Source: Portulaca oleracea | Taxonomy: Eukaryota; Streptophyta; Magnoliopsida; Caryophyllales; Portulacaceae | Assembly: GCA_029582165.1 (NCBI GenBank) | Contig: CM055874.1 | Location: 28,542,883 to 28,606,882 of the forward strand | DNA length: 64,000 nt | Direction: 5' to 3' | Shown here: one piece after another, positions 33,385 through 45,209 of the stretch | Layout: each line of letters starts with the position of its first letter | Numbering within the stretch: position 1 is the first letter of the stretch | Notes under the pieces: generated by a model | What the model was told of the DNA's origin: nothing | Database searches by the model: none | The model's input: the letters and a program-made list of their open reading frames with translations, nothing else | Made by a program: the position numbers and the translations under genes

Positions 33385-36300
33385 ACTGCTAATACTAATA
33401 CTAATACTCTGTACTATCCAGCCTTACCTAAGCCTTATTTCCGCTACCAACCATCCGTAGAAGATTTGGGGGGAAAGAAGTAAAGTTTTATATGTGTGGT
33501 GATCACTAAAGTAATGGCATGGGAAGAAAGAGTCGAGTGACTTGAGACAAGCCTTGAAGAATGGGAGAAAAGAATAGGTGAAAAGACGGAAAATTTCAGA
33601 AATGGGGTCGAGGATGATCCTTTTAGAGCTTTTCAAAAGAATTATTGCTAAGGATAAATGACGTTCGAAGGTTATTCAAAAAAAGACAAACGTGAGGGGT
33701 CGTGAGTGATGTGCAGAATAATGAAAGTTCTAGTGAGAATGAAGAAGAGGAAGTGGGTTATCTAGCTCTCATGAGATGTGCTCAATCTTCAACTAAAGCA
33801 AAGAGTGAACTTGGCTCCAATACTCAATTGACTTACCTCATGATTTATCTGTTAATCATATCTTCAATGTTGAAAATTTGATGTTTCACCAAAAACTTTT
33901 TACTCCCTCACGTATTTTACGAGTTTCACTGGTGGTTTAACAAGTTGATCCACTACTATACCTAGAATGACTCCTATTGTGCCCTCTGTTGCTGTTATTG
34001 ATGATGACGATGATGTTGAAGTCAATCTTGAAGATAAGGTGTCTCCAAAAGCAACACATGACTACAAGAACTTTCCAACTTATGTCACTTTCCTATTTAG
34101 TCATCTAGTTAAAACATGTGGAGACATCAAGACCAACAATTGAGTATATTGATTTACTTCTCCCTAAAAAAATGTTTTTTTGGCAAGAAGCTTCATCCCA
34201 TCTTTCAATTGCTACTCTCTCTCTGCAAAGCTCAAAGTTATGCACTATTTTCTTATGAGTGATTAAGTGAATCTATTGTTTCTGGGTTGGATCTTCGTCT
34301 TTCTAGACTTGCACAAAACATGAGGTCGTGTTTGTTGTACCATGAGATCTGTTTCGCCTTGCAGTCGCACCTGATGATTTTGGTTGGGTATCTCCAAGCA
34401 GATTCTCAGAAGGCGAGTATTTTCAAGCCAGGGAGAATGATGAAATTACGTCTTAGTATATTTAGGAATAATAATATTTAGTATATTTTATGATATGTTT
34501 ATAGTTTCCTACTCTAATTAGGAATAGTATAGTTTCCTTTGATTGGGAATATTATGCTAGTTTCCTATTTCTAGTAGGTTTAGTATTGGGAAGGTTGTTT
34601 ACCTATAAATAAAGGTTATTCTAGCATTTGTTGAAACACTACATCAATTATTGAATATTAAGAATTATTGCTAATTACGCACATGGATGCCAATCGTTCC
34701 TTGAATCCATCACAAGATGCTGAATTCTTCTCTTGAACCCAGCACAGCGATGTTGTATTCTTATCTTTAGTCTTTTAATTATTTTCCTGTTCTTTATCAC
34801 AGGCCCTTAATATAGCTGAAGGAATCAATTGTTCAATGCAAATTTTTGAACTAGAAAACCCATGAGGAAATTCGAAAAACTTGGGTATATGACATAAAAG
34901 TCATGAGAATGCAGTTCATATTAACTCAGTTAAAGCAGAAGTTCTAAAAATGCTGCAAAAGGATACCTGTTGATTCTGTTATCAAGATATATCTATACAA
35001 GTTGAGAGCTGAAAGCACCTGCAAAAAATGAATAAGTAAACTAGCTTCAGAATCCATCCTATGAACTGGCTTGTTTTGAAAATGTTTTGACTCAGTTTTT
35101 GTAAAAAAAGAGGGGTCATTGTCTTGTTAAGAAAGCACCAATAATCTGGTCATTCATTCCACGATACATCGATACCAACATGTCAAAAGAGGAGCAGACT
35201 GACAGGCTTCACAGGAACTGAACATACACACAAGTCAATCTAAGAAAGGAAAGCATATTTAATATACAACAAAAGATTGATAAGTACCGCATCACTTTGA
35301 TCAGGGAGAGAAGGAGGTCCACCATCGGGGGGCCTCAAAACTAACTCCACTAGGTCAAGTATATCAGCATTCCAAAAAGAGTCACTTGAACAGATCTTCC
35401 CTTCTTGAAATTTCTGATACTCATTTCGAAGATTCTCCCTTGCACAATCTAAAAGTAATGCTTTCTGCATAAAGTTCCAATTGACAAGATAAGTAGTGTT
35501 GTAACCCCTATGCTTCCAAATGTAAAATCAGACTGAGGTTACAACTTAGGATAGCAGCATAGAAATTCTAACCATGGATGACGAGCTGCAAGTTCTAACC
35601 AGAATCTGCATAATGTCCAGCCTCAGAGAAGGTGGATTATCTGCAAGTACCTGATCACAATTTTAATCAGCATTAGGATGTTCAGGAGAAAGAATACATC
35701 GGCAGACACCAATCTAACAATCAAAAACAGAAGCTTGACCACTTCAGCATCAAAACATTTGAGTTATGTCAAACAAAATAGAGGGAACAAGCAATGGTAA
35801 GGACTAGAGAAGGAAGATCACAAAGACAGTAGGGAAAAAAATAAGTAGAACAGATGCAATACATAAAGTTTATGTAAAAATCAGACATCTGAAGGCAGAT
35901 GAGGCTGGCATGTAAACCAAATGTGCAAGAACCTCTACATGTACAGGAACGCTCAAATTGCAGCCAGGAAGCACTCACAGAAAACCCTGTCCTGGGGAAG
36001 GGGGTCCTACAAATTACGTCTAATCCTGTCACAGCTAGTTTTTAAATTACACAAAGTCCCTCTGAAAAAAAGTTCTACTTATCAAGAGTTGCACCCATGA
36101 CAAGTTGTCTGGCGCAGGTAGATATAGAATTAAACCTAATTTATTGATCATTACATATAATTCCATTAAGATATTGTATGAAAGTAGAATTTTTTCTATT
36201 CTCAAAGGAGAATGGAAGGTTTTTTGGTTGAGTGAGTAAGTTCAAAAAAAAAAAAAAGAAGGATTTTTGATCTTTCTTTTTTTTCTTCATTTTTCCCGTT

Positions 36301-39300
36301 TATGAAGAACTCAATCAAAATACAAAATTATCTTAAAAACAAAATGTCTGTTATGCTTATTGTATTTAATGTATCATAGCTCTCTTGGGGATCTGTTCTT
36401 GAACCCTAGAAGGCTAGAACCCTTTCGTGTCTGCCTTTTTCCCGAAGAAGCATTAAATTCCACCAAGGGTGAGCTGGGCTAGTTGTGGCAAACCTGCCAA
36501 ATATTCTGCGTTCTTCTTCTTGAGAGGCTTTTTTAACAAACATAGGATTTAAGCTACATCAGCAAGACTTCTAACATTTTTTATTTCACATTTTATAACC
36601 CTTTCGCATGTTAGATTAGACATTTCCAAACTGCCAAAATCTCGCCTAGAAGTTCCACATCACAAAGGTTTACAAGGTAAAACCATGTGATGAAATAGTT
36701 TAAAAATAAAGGCTAGAACGGTTTCCAGGTCTCACCTTTTTCAAAGCAATCAAAGCATTCTTCCTTAGCTCAGCTTCAGGGGCACTCATGATAACTGACA
36801 TAATAGCCTGAATGTTTTCCAGCAGCAATGAGATACAAAGAAATGATGCATAAATAGTGTTGGGTCGTTAGACTTGTTAGGAGACTACCTGCAGACAAGA
36901 AATAATACTCGGGGTATGAAATGAACATATCATGTCTTCATTCAACTCTTGCTGGGCAATGTTTTCTGTAATGTCAAGCAAGAAGCTTATAGCAAGTTTC
37001 TTTATGGTAAAAGGCAGCATCCCAAGAGAGAATATGTACTGCAGCATGCCTATTGCAGACCACCTTTTGCTTTGCATAGTCTTGAGTTCATCCTTGAGAG
37101 CGCCTAAATCCTGCTTAGCAGCCTGAGCAACTATGGGGGATATTTGGCCCCAAATAACTGGATCAAAACATGAGAAAAGCAGTTAAACATAACAATGTAA
37201 AAGAGGCCAAGACGTCTGCAATCAATAGTGGGTAAGTAAGAGAAATCACCATTGTCAAACACTTGCCTGATAGCATTACTCCGTGCTTGATGTAGGGAAA
37301 ACAATCCATAAAGTCATTTGCATCATCTGAGCAGTTCCACAGAAGAAGAGAAAAAAAGGTATCACTCCGACTTGTGCAAAGATTTCCAAGAGCAGACAGG
37401 GAAGGATAAAATGAACACTGAAGTAACTTACCGTCACATAGTACACGGGCATGTTGATCAACTCCTTGACCAGCTACAAAGTCGGCATAAGATAAGCCAC
37501 AATATGGAAAGAAGGATGACAGTTTTTGGATCAAATGAAGACAACTTTCAACATCATCTCCTAGTGTGATTGAAATGAGAGTCTGCAGGACATTAAACAA
37601 AAAATATAAATACAGTTGATTAAAGAACTTAACAGCTTCCTATCCAAAAGACTTGCATACTGCTTGAATAATATTCAGAAAGAGTACCAACCATGACTTG
37701 TAAAACATATAAGCCAAGTAGGGCACGAAGTTGCCCATTTGTCACACCCTCCTGCAGAGCAAGGTATTTATCAGAGAGCAAAAAACAAGGTGGAGATCAT
37801 ATTTATGGTAAAATAAATGCGTGAAAATAAATAAATGTCTTGAAACTCGGACAGACCAACTTTTTGCAAGTTGATTGTATAGAATTGGCAACGTCAATAG
37901 CTCCTTCAAACAAATCCTTCAATCCTACATCTCCATGATCCAAATCAAAAGATGCTGCTTTTAAAGCATTAAGAATAATGGGAACTGCTACTTTAATTTG
38001 TTCAAGGGGCCGTCTTTGAATTGAGAGAAATACTGAAATACAAGTAGAAGAACCATCATGCTTGCAGCCAAAGACATTCAAACATTAAAAAATATACTCA
38101 TGAGCAACCAATTTCACAACCACAATACCTTTTGACACCCCACGTAGAAGACAGGCGACGTAACCATGAGCATCTGTTGTTTTGCTATATGCATCCAATG
38201 CCTGTCACAATAATAGTTATTTCTCAGCACCCAAATAGAAAATCACATGATAACTAATAAAAGATATGCTAAAACATAAATCAAGAAAAAACAAAGAGGG
38301 GCGATCATAACTAGAGCAGGTTGTGCAAGCTAAGCTCTCTGCAACATTACGTCACTATTAAATAACCTCACTATTCCATGTCAAATGTTGTACACAATTT
38401 GGTTAAATTTTTCTATAGATTAAAAAAGTGTGAGGCACAAAAAGGCGCAACATCCCGGGGGACAGAAGCACAAAGTGCAGAGCTAAGGTGCGGGCTGTTA
38501 GGATCGAAGAGCACTCAAGCAAACCACCAACAATAGGAAATAATAGCGGAAAAGAAATAAGAAATTTGACACCGGGAATTTTAACGTGAAAAAACCCAAA
38601 GCGGGAAAAAAACCACGGAATAGATGCACTAGTAATTTGAGGATTACAATTACACATGGTGTGTTTCTCTCTCTCTCACTTGATGATGTAGGGGGAACCT
38701 GGAACCAAATATATAAAGAAGATACAGAAGGGAAACCCTAGGTTACAACCTAGAAAAGTGTCGCACCAAATTTGGGCCCCAGACGTGAACAAGGCCCGTC
38801 ACAAGCACTGGTGGAAGCCCCCAGGCGCGGGCGGCATGCACAAAAGTGCAGCTCCTGGACGAGGCGCTCCCAGCGTCCTCCACGGCGCGAGTAGCGCTTG
38901 CTTGTTCCAATAAACGCTATGTCAAAGAGCTAGGCGCTGATAGCGCCTGAATGACGCGACCAGCATCTCTTCCTCGCTTCTTCCTTCTTCCTTCTTCATT
39001 CTCCAGTTTGGTCTTCACACCCAACACAGGCTTCATGCTCGGGAAGCGCACTTTTGTTTCAAAATCACATCCAAGTTATATTTTCACGTAATAAGTTCAA
39101 TAAGGGATCAAATAATGGATTGGACACAAATGAACTACAAAAAACCACACATATGGTCTTTAACATAAAGATTTTAACACCAAAATAGTCTTCAAAAGAG
39201 ATAAAACAATAACTAAATAAACTAATAGTAGACAAATAAACACACCTCAACCCATGGTTAAAATTATGCAAACACACTAAAATAGCAGATCCCTAGACAA

Positions 39301-42300
39301 TAGCACGGCAGAGAGGGAAACAAAGAAGCACCAGAAGAAATAAAAAGAATAGTGGGCAGAGAGCAGCATGAAAGCCAAGCAAAGCCAATATTAAAAGAAA
39401 AAGTTCGACAGCATAACACTTGAAAAACAGCAAGGCAGAAGCAGAAGAAGGACGAAGAAAACTGTGGCAGCCTGGAAAAGGGGGGGGGCATGAAGAAATT
39501 GGAAGAAGAAAGTATTTGGACGCTGGCTGGGTGTCGTGAAGGAGATCTTTCTATATCAAAATATCAGTTGAAAAAATAATAGGAAAATTCCTGGGTCACC
39601 GGGTAAGAAGGTGGGGAAGAACCAAAACAAAATGGAAAACACTACTAAAAACTAAGAAGGGGTGCCACCTACTACAAAAATCCCGGGTTTTGCAAAAGTT
39701 ACGCTCTTCTATGCTTAAAAAAGACATAGAAAGGACAAAGAAGTTTGGATCCGAAAAAGTATGCTTAGGCAGTTCCTTCGCGGAGCACAGTAGAATGAAG
39801 AGGAATTTGTATCAGTATCATTTCAAATCCTTATTCTTTCAAAGAAGCAAAAGTACTTGAATAACAGCAGCAACAGACAGGAAGAAGAAGACCAAGGGAG
39901 CACTTGGGAGAGGAAGAAGAAGCACCAGCGAGCAGCAGAGGGAAAAGGGGGCAATGAACTATCGCATGAATCAGGGCTTCTGTGCCAACAAGATGAATTT
40001 TTGTTCTAACCCTCAAAATTTTCCTTTTTTTTTTAAATTTCTGGGTTCAAGATCTGTGAAGCGTACACCTCGGTCTTCACAAGAAAATGCAACAAAGTGT
40101 GCTTTTAGCCGCAGTTCTGGAATTGGCTTCGCCTTTGATAGAAAAAAAGAACACCTGCCTGCACCTCGCCGCCTTGTGCGCTTGCTGTAACAGTCGGCAC
40201 TTTTTGCCCCATTTTTCCGTGGTTCTCCAGAACTTCCTAGAGTTTTTTTAAGTTTGTAGAACACTCATGTACTCTAGAATGTTCCAGAGTTCTCTCATGT
40301 ATTCCATACTTGTGTAAACTCTTAAATATTTGTATAGAAGAATCCAGATACGTAGTATGGACCGTCGGATCAAATCGATCTCCATCTAACATTAAGGAGG
40401 TGGAAGTGTATATATACCCTTAGGGTCTCATTTGTAACCAACTAACCACCCACCATTTGTGAAGCAATACGCATTTCATGACATTTGGTATAAGAGCCAA
40501 GCATTTGGGAGAAGATGGCTACTAGCTTCGACGTTGTCAACCCACCACAGGATGACAAGAAGGGAAAGGAAGACAAAGCAAGGAAGAGAGAATGAGGTCG
40601 AGGGACGTGATGGCCACATTCGAGGAGCAAGTGGCCAAGGCAATCTCCACTCTAACCGACCTAAAGGAGATGGTCCGGGAGCTGAATTCCGGAGTAGGGA
40701 AGCTTGAGTACCAAGAGAAGGATGAAGGAATCCGAGAGGAGATGAAGGTCGCTTTAAAGGCAACGTCCAAGGACTTCTCTGACGAGTTAACTTCTCTTGA
40801 TGCCAAGCGGGAAGCCAAGTTGAAGGCAAAGGATGGCGAGATGGTCGTGTTTAAGGCTCAAACAGAGGAGCTTAAAGCGCAAGTGAAGTGTTCCATGGCA
40901 ATGGTGGCCAATACGAGGAACGTCTCATTTGCCACTTCCCCCAAAGGGACCCAAGCTTCCAACTTACAATGAGGCTAGGAGAGCCAACGACAACACTTTG
41001 TGAATATCAACCAAAGAGATAGGACTAAGTTGCTTGATGTAGCTCAATTCTCCTATAACTTGTGGCAATTCAAGGATAGATACAAGCGTATGATAAGAAG
41101 GCAACGCGGACGTAGCCGGATGAGGTGGGGAGGATGTCATGGTCCGCACATTTTGCCCCATTTTTCCGAGATTCTGCAGAATGTCCTAGAGTTACTTGAG
41201 TTATCTAGAGTAGAATGTATTCTCTAGAGCGTTCTGGAATTACTCTTATGTATTCCATACTTGTGTAGAATCTTAGATATTTGTATAGAAGGATCTAGAT
41301 ACACTCTATGGACCCTCAGATCAAATTATTCTCCACCATCCTTGAGGAGGTGGAAATGTATACATACCCTCGTGGGGTCTCATTTGTAACCATCCATCAT
41401 TTGTGAAGCAATACACAAGGCAGTCTCCCAGACTCTAAGCATCCTTACTTGCTACACTTAAAGCTTACATTCCACAAACTAGCTAAGTATAGCATCCTCA
41501 AAGGCTTATTAGCAAACTAAGGGTTTCAAGTGTGAGTTTGCTACCACTGAACGGGTGAATTCTTGGGTAAGGAATCATCTCGAGACATGCGGCCCGCAAG
41601 GGGTCTGCTTCTTTTAACTAACGTGTAGTGTAATCTAATGTTAACAACATCTACAATAATAAGGATTTCATGTCTTTGGACTATGAAAACTAGCACTACT
41701 AGCATATAATTCATATAAACCATTAAGTATTCTGCATGCGCATATCTTGCTTATGTCTTCCTACATGACCTCTAGTCATAAGAAATGATCAGATTATAGT
41801 GTTCAAAGGATGACTCCAATTAATGGTTAAAAACCATGCATTCTATCCAACAGGTAAACAAAAGAAAAAGCAAGTATTACAAGCTTCATCGCACAATGCT
41901 CAAAGTAACTACTGATTAGCAGGTACATTTCAATTCATATTCAAGGATTGAGATTGCAGTGCTAGCCATTAAGAAACATACATAATCAGCTATGAACGTA
42001 ACTGCTCAGCACATCCATACTCATAAGTAAGGCGTGCTGCTAATATACGCAGAAGCAACAAAACAAAACAAAAAAATACCTCACAGAAGACGGAAATCAT
42101 GTCCCGAGGGCTACATTTGGTCGTGAAGAAGTCAATAACACTATCAACAATCTCACAGCACTTCAGGGACACCCCAGCAAATTTAGCAACAGCTTTAGGC
42201 AACTCAAACGAAAGCGCATCAATAACACCCTGTTAAACACCAAGAAAACTCATCTTATTTACCCTAAATATACATAATTCCAAATTCATCAGGAGTTCAA

Positions 42301-42816
42301 TAAGCCCTAAATCCTAAATTCATAGGGGAAGTTCACCCTATGACTAATTTAACATGAACCCAACTAAACCATTTTGCCATGTCCCCCAAACTCCCAAGTT
42401 TCATCAACTGGGGTGCCCCAAGTTCAAATCTAATACACGCCCAACAAGCCCTTTTGGCAAAAACAATAGAGAATATGAACCTGGTCAAGAGAAGGGCTCG
42501 AAAGGTAAACATGAAGGTGGGAGAGAATGGAGACTGCTCCGTGTGAGGAAGCATCATCATCTGGGTCAGAAATAGCAGCATCTGAAATCGAAGACAGCAA
42601 CTCAGAAATCTCTGAAATTGAGTTGTCTGATCGACGGAAATCCCCGGCTTCAATTGCCTGCATGAATCAATCAATTTATTAAAAAAAAAAACAAAGGGTA
42701 AGAGGGTGAATTGAATGCTGGAAGTTGGAGATGGGAGAGAGAGAAAAAACCTTAGAGCAGGAATCAAGCAAGCGTTGAAGATGAATGACGGACTGAGAGT
42801 CTTCTTCTGCAGACAT
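31065..42816 (-). CDS. ALF4: Aberrant lateral root formation 4 (ALF4/glomulin-like), 14 exons
   Basis: ALF4 binds RBX1 and restrains SCF/cullin-RING ubiquitin ligases; in Arabidopsis it is needed for lateral root initiation. Exons on the minus strand: 42816-42751, 42657-42481, 42229-42080, 38201-38129, 38032-37857, 37751-37692, 37582-37432, 37326-37267, 37157-36889, 36807-36736, 35650-35573, 35464-35288, 35018-34967, 31285-31065. They sum to 1782 nt (593 aa plus TGA), and all phases fit. Recognised blocks: SPSLDQGVIDALSFELPKAV, FEGAIDVANSIQSTCKKLEG, LRALLGLYVLQVM, SYADFVAGQG, NDFMDCFPYIKHG, ADNPPSLRLDIMQIL, LVLRPPDGGPPSLPDQSDAV and LNPVEFVLYRCIELVEEMLN. Intron 8 (37266-37158) has a GC-AG border. 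Introns 3 (3.9 kb) and 13 (3.7 kb) are swollen by transposons. Length is close to Arabidopsis ALF4 (626 aa). Confidence 0.92.
32645..32790 (+). mobile_element. tRNA-derived SINE
   Basis: A B-box-like GGTCACGTGTTCAAGTC at about 32684, an A-box-like TTAGTAATGGCTTCC near 32652, then CCCCTGGGTACCCAGA and a 3' tail TTAAAAAAAAA. This layout is that of plant tRNA-related SINEs. Start is approximate. Confidence 0.65.
32995..33200. mobile_element. Degenerate PIF/Harbinger-like MITE remnant
   Basis: TTAAGGCCCCGATCGGCAAC at its left end resembles the terminal repeats at 43012 and 43687, and GTGTTCGGTAAAAC recurs inside. The right end is not clear. Confidence 0.5.
33340..33412. repeat. Triplet microsatellite (ACT/CTG/AAT)
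   Basis: ACTACTACTACT, then seven CTG units, then ACTAATACTAATACTAATAC; intronic, non-coding. Confidence 0.9.
40186..41447 (+). mobile_element. Gag-only LTR retrotransposon (TR-GAG type) in ALF4 intron 3
   Basis: LTRs 40186-40483 (TGTAACAGTCGGCAC...) and 41135-41447 (TGTCATGGTCCGCAC...), sharing CACTTTTTGCCCCATTTTTC-like and GTATTCCATACTTGTGTA. Primer-site-like TGGTATAAGAGC at 40486-40497; polypurine GGTGGGGAGGA before the right LTR. The interior is only about 650 bp, with a gag-like N-terminus and no pol. CTTGC flanks both sides (40181-40185 and 41448-41452), a probable target duplication. The right end of each LTR is somewhat uncertain. Confidence 0.75.
40515..40972 (+). pseudogene. Gag-like N-terminal fragment of the intronic TR-GAG element
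   Basis: A 26-codon start (MATSFDVVNPPQDDKKGKED...) ends in ATGA overlap with a second frame (40592-40972, 126 codons): MATFEEQVAKAISTLTDLKE, then VRELNSGVGKLEYQEK. This looks like the coiled-coil N-terminus of plant gypsy gag, with a one-base frameshift between. The capsid and zinc knuckle are missing. Confidence 0.5.
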
Positions 42817-43011
42817 CGTAAATTTACACTGGAGTTGAGTCAGTCTACTTTCCCGGTTCAGTAATGTCAATGTGCGTGCAAGAGATAGAGCGAGACAGTG
42901 AGAAGAGTTCGCGGGAAGAAGGTTAGTCGAACTTTTTTTTTTAAAAAAAAAGCATCTACAATGATATGCAAAAACAACCATAAAATAGCTAGTTCAAATC
43001 ACAGCAGCTAA
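42817..43011 (-). promoter_or_regulatory. Probable ALF4 5' leader and proximal promoter
   Basis: Only 195 bp lie between the ALF4 ATG and the first MITE. No clear TATA box could be assigned; the A/T run near 42929-42950 is low complexity. Inference from position only. Confidence 0.4.
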
Positions 43012-43401
43012 GGCCCTATTCGGCAAAATTAGTGTTTTAGATAGCGGATAGCGGTTTAAGCAGCGGATAGCGGTTTAAGTAGCGGATAGCGGATGACTGT
43101 TCAAATAAAAATTGTGTTCAGTAAATTAGCGGTTCAATTAGAGATTAATGTAAATTGACAAAAAAGGGGTATCAATAATCTCCAAAAGATAAAATTTACA
43201 AAGGGTATTTTTTGACCGAAAAATATGAAACGCTACTTCAAACGCTAAACGTTAACTTTATTAACGTTTTACAAAACGCTCCTCAAAACGCTAAACGCTT
43301 CTCAAAACGCTAGTTTACCGAACGCCAATATATATGCAATTATAGTTTTGACTTGGTCAAGACGCTAAACGCTACCCCAAGCGCTACTGCCGAACACAGC
43401 C
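43012..43401. mobile_element. PIF/Harbinger (Tourist-like) MITE, copy 1
   Basis: Ends GGCCCTATTCGGCAAAAT and ACTGCCGAACACAGCC, imperfect terminal repeats, flanked by a TAA target duplication (43009-43011 and 43402-43404). Inside are repeated GCGGATAGCGGTTTAAG and AAACGCTAAACG words. 390 bp, non-coding. Confidence 0.88.
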
Positions 43402-43686
43402 TAAGAAATACATTCAAGAATCAAAAAAATAAACAGCAACAAAACAGCTTCAAAATCACCCAAAAAAATAAAACAAAATACTTCACTTCTTGGCTTATAT
43501 AACATTTAAACCTAGAGCTGGGAAAAGCTACCCGTCACGATTACCGACCTGAACCTAACACGATATTAAACGGGTTTAGGTAGAAATTTTCAACCCGTTT
43601 AATTAAATGGGTTGACACGATAAACCCGTTTAATTAAATGGGTTAGGTTCAGGTCAGGATTTTCGACACGAAAAAATACCTACTTA

Positions 43687-44077
43687 GGCCATGTTCGGCA
43701 AAATTAGCATTTTAGGTAGCGGATAGAGGTTTATGTAGTGGATAGCGGTTTAAGTAGCGGATAGTGGATGACTGTCCAAATGAAAATTGTGTTCGGTAAA
43801 TTTAGCGGTTGAATTAACAGATTAATGTGAATTAACATAAAAGGATATCAATAATTTTAAAAGATAAAATTTTCAAAGGGTATTTTTTGACCGAAAATAT
43901 GAAACGCTATATCCTAAACGCTAAACGTTAACTTTATTAGCGTTTCACAAAACGCTCCTTAAAACGCTAAACGCTCCTCAAAACGCTAGCTTACCGAATA
44001 CTAATATTTATGCAATTAGAGTTTTGACTTGGTCAAGACGCTAAACGCTACCCCAAACGCTACTGCCGAACACAGCC
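43687..44077. mobile_element. PIF/Harbinger (Tourist-like) MITE, copy 2, nested in hAT
   Basis: Same family and length as 43012-43401: GGCCATGTTCGGCAAAAT ... ACTGCCGAACACAGCC, with TTA on both sides (43684-43686, 44078-44080). Confidence 0.88.
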
Positions 44078-44260
44078 TTAACCCGTTTAATTAGGCATAT
44101 CAAATGGATCAAGTCATTTGCTCGATAATTATTACCCAATTATACCGTTTATCAATAAACTTATGTGAAAGTTACATTTAATACTCTTTGAAATATACGT
44201 AAAACTTGTGATTTAACGTATATTTATCTTTGACTATGAATTAAAAGACATCTCCTTATA

Positions 44261-44408
44261 TAGGGTGAGCAAAAATCCCGGGAATCCCGATCCCAAAATC
44301 CCGTTCCCGGTGGGAGCGGGACCGGGAGTGGGACTAATAATGAAGTCCTGGTCAACAAGGACCGGGAGTGGGGCTTAACCTCATTTCCCGGTCCCGGTCC
44401 CGATTCCC

Positions 44409-44464
<56 letters not shown>

Positions 44465-44884
44465 CAAGCAACTTCATGATAATTGATAAACTTGTTTAAT
44501 TTAATTGTATTCGCTCTTTAGATTATTTTATTTAATACTCTTTCGAACTTAGCATTTTTTTGGAAAAAAACGTATGTATTATATATTGCGTAATTTTAAT
44601 CTCGAAAAAAGTGACGATGTAAACAAATCGGCGCCCACATTTTTGAAATTAGAAAAAACTTGGATAATTTATGTTGGTTTTTAATGAAAATAAATCAAAT
44701 AATTGGTGAAAAAAAATTAGGAAACCGGGACTAAAAATTTCCCGGTCCCAGTGGGAGCGGGAGCAAATCTGTGCTCCGGCCACAACCGGCAGCGGGAGCG
44801 GGAGCAAAACTTTACTCCCGGTCACAACCGGGCCCGGGACCGGGACCTCCGAAAATTACCGGGATCTCGGTCCCGCTCACCCTA
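44261..44884. mobile_element. hAT-type MITE, GC-rich ends and TA microsatellite
   Basis: Ends TAGGGTGAGC and GCTCACCCTA, flanked by CCTTATA on both sides. Arms are built of CCCGGTCCCG/GGGAGCGGGA words; a (TA)n run lies at about 44412-44461. Nested in the hAT element. A 84-codon ORF here is only repeat sequence. Confidence 0.82.
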
Positions 44885-45209
44885 CCTTATATATAATTCG
44901 AATTATATTACCACAGAAATTGTCGGGTATGATATGTCATTATTTCGATCACACAATGAATTGTTTTGTATAAGTGAGTTAATGGCTAAATGGGTAAATT
45001 GGTAACTTTATTCTAACACGTTTACTTAAGTGGGTAAACAGGTCAAAATAAGGTCAACCCATTTAAAATTTAAACGGTAAATGTTTTCAATTTTCAACCC
45101 GTTTAATAAATGGGTTAGGTTCAGGTCAGAAGTTTTGAACTCGTTTAAGTTTGACACGAACACGAACCCGACTCGACCTTACCTATTAGCCAGCTCTATT
45201 TAAACCACA

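Larger units (their letters stand above)
32790..34690 (+). mobile_element. Small non-autonomous LTR element in ALF4 intron 13
   Basis: Two direct repeats share GGAATAATAA, ATATTTTATGATATGTT, TAGTTTCCTA and CCTATAAATA: left about 32790-32994 (start lost), right from 34438 (TGATGAAATTACG) to about 34690. The right LTR follows a polypurine tract CAGGGAGAA. The interior (33200-34437) has no RT or integrase; fragments such as ENEEEEVGYLALM resemble copia gag and a piece reads IDDDDDVEVNLEDKV, unrecognised. The left LTR is cut by a MITE remnant at 32995. Confidence 0.65.
31286..34966 (-). other. ALF4 intron 13 (3.7 kb), transposon-rich
   Basis: Holds a SINE, a small LTR element, a MITE remnant and a triplet microsatellite. 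31286-32640 shows nothing beyond AT-rich sequence, although the exon 14 frame stays open upstream to a minus-strand ATG at 31364, so intron retention would give an alternative start of the last exon. Confidence 0.8.
38202..42079 (-). other. ALF4 intron 3 (3.9 kb), transposon-rich
   Basis: Contains the gag-only LTR element at 40186-41447. 38400-39060 is GC-rich in part, with words such as GGCGCTCCCAGCGTCC and a fragment AAGCGGGAAAAAAACCACGG that looks like retrotransposon LTR, but no partner was found. 39060-40185 and 41453-42079 show nothing recognisable. Confidence 0.75.
43513..45198. mobile_element. Non-autonomous hAT element with nested MITEs
   Basis: Terminal repeats TAGAGCTGGGAAAAG and TTAGCCAGCTCTA, with a perfect 8-bp target duplication TTTAAACC (43505-43512 and 45199-45206), diagnostic of hAT. 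Subterminal palindromes CCCGTTTAATTAAATGGG near both ends. Non-coding itself; carries two nested elements, so its own length is about 670 bp. Confidence 0.9.

Noticed and set aside
33340..33412. CRISPR-like or coding triplet repeat
   Set aside because: A simple intronic microsatellite without spacers or a frame under constraint.
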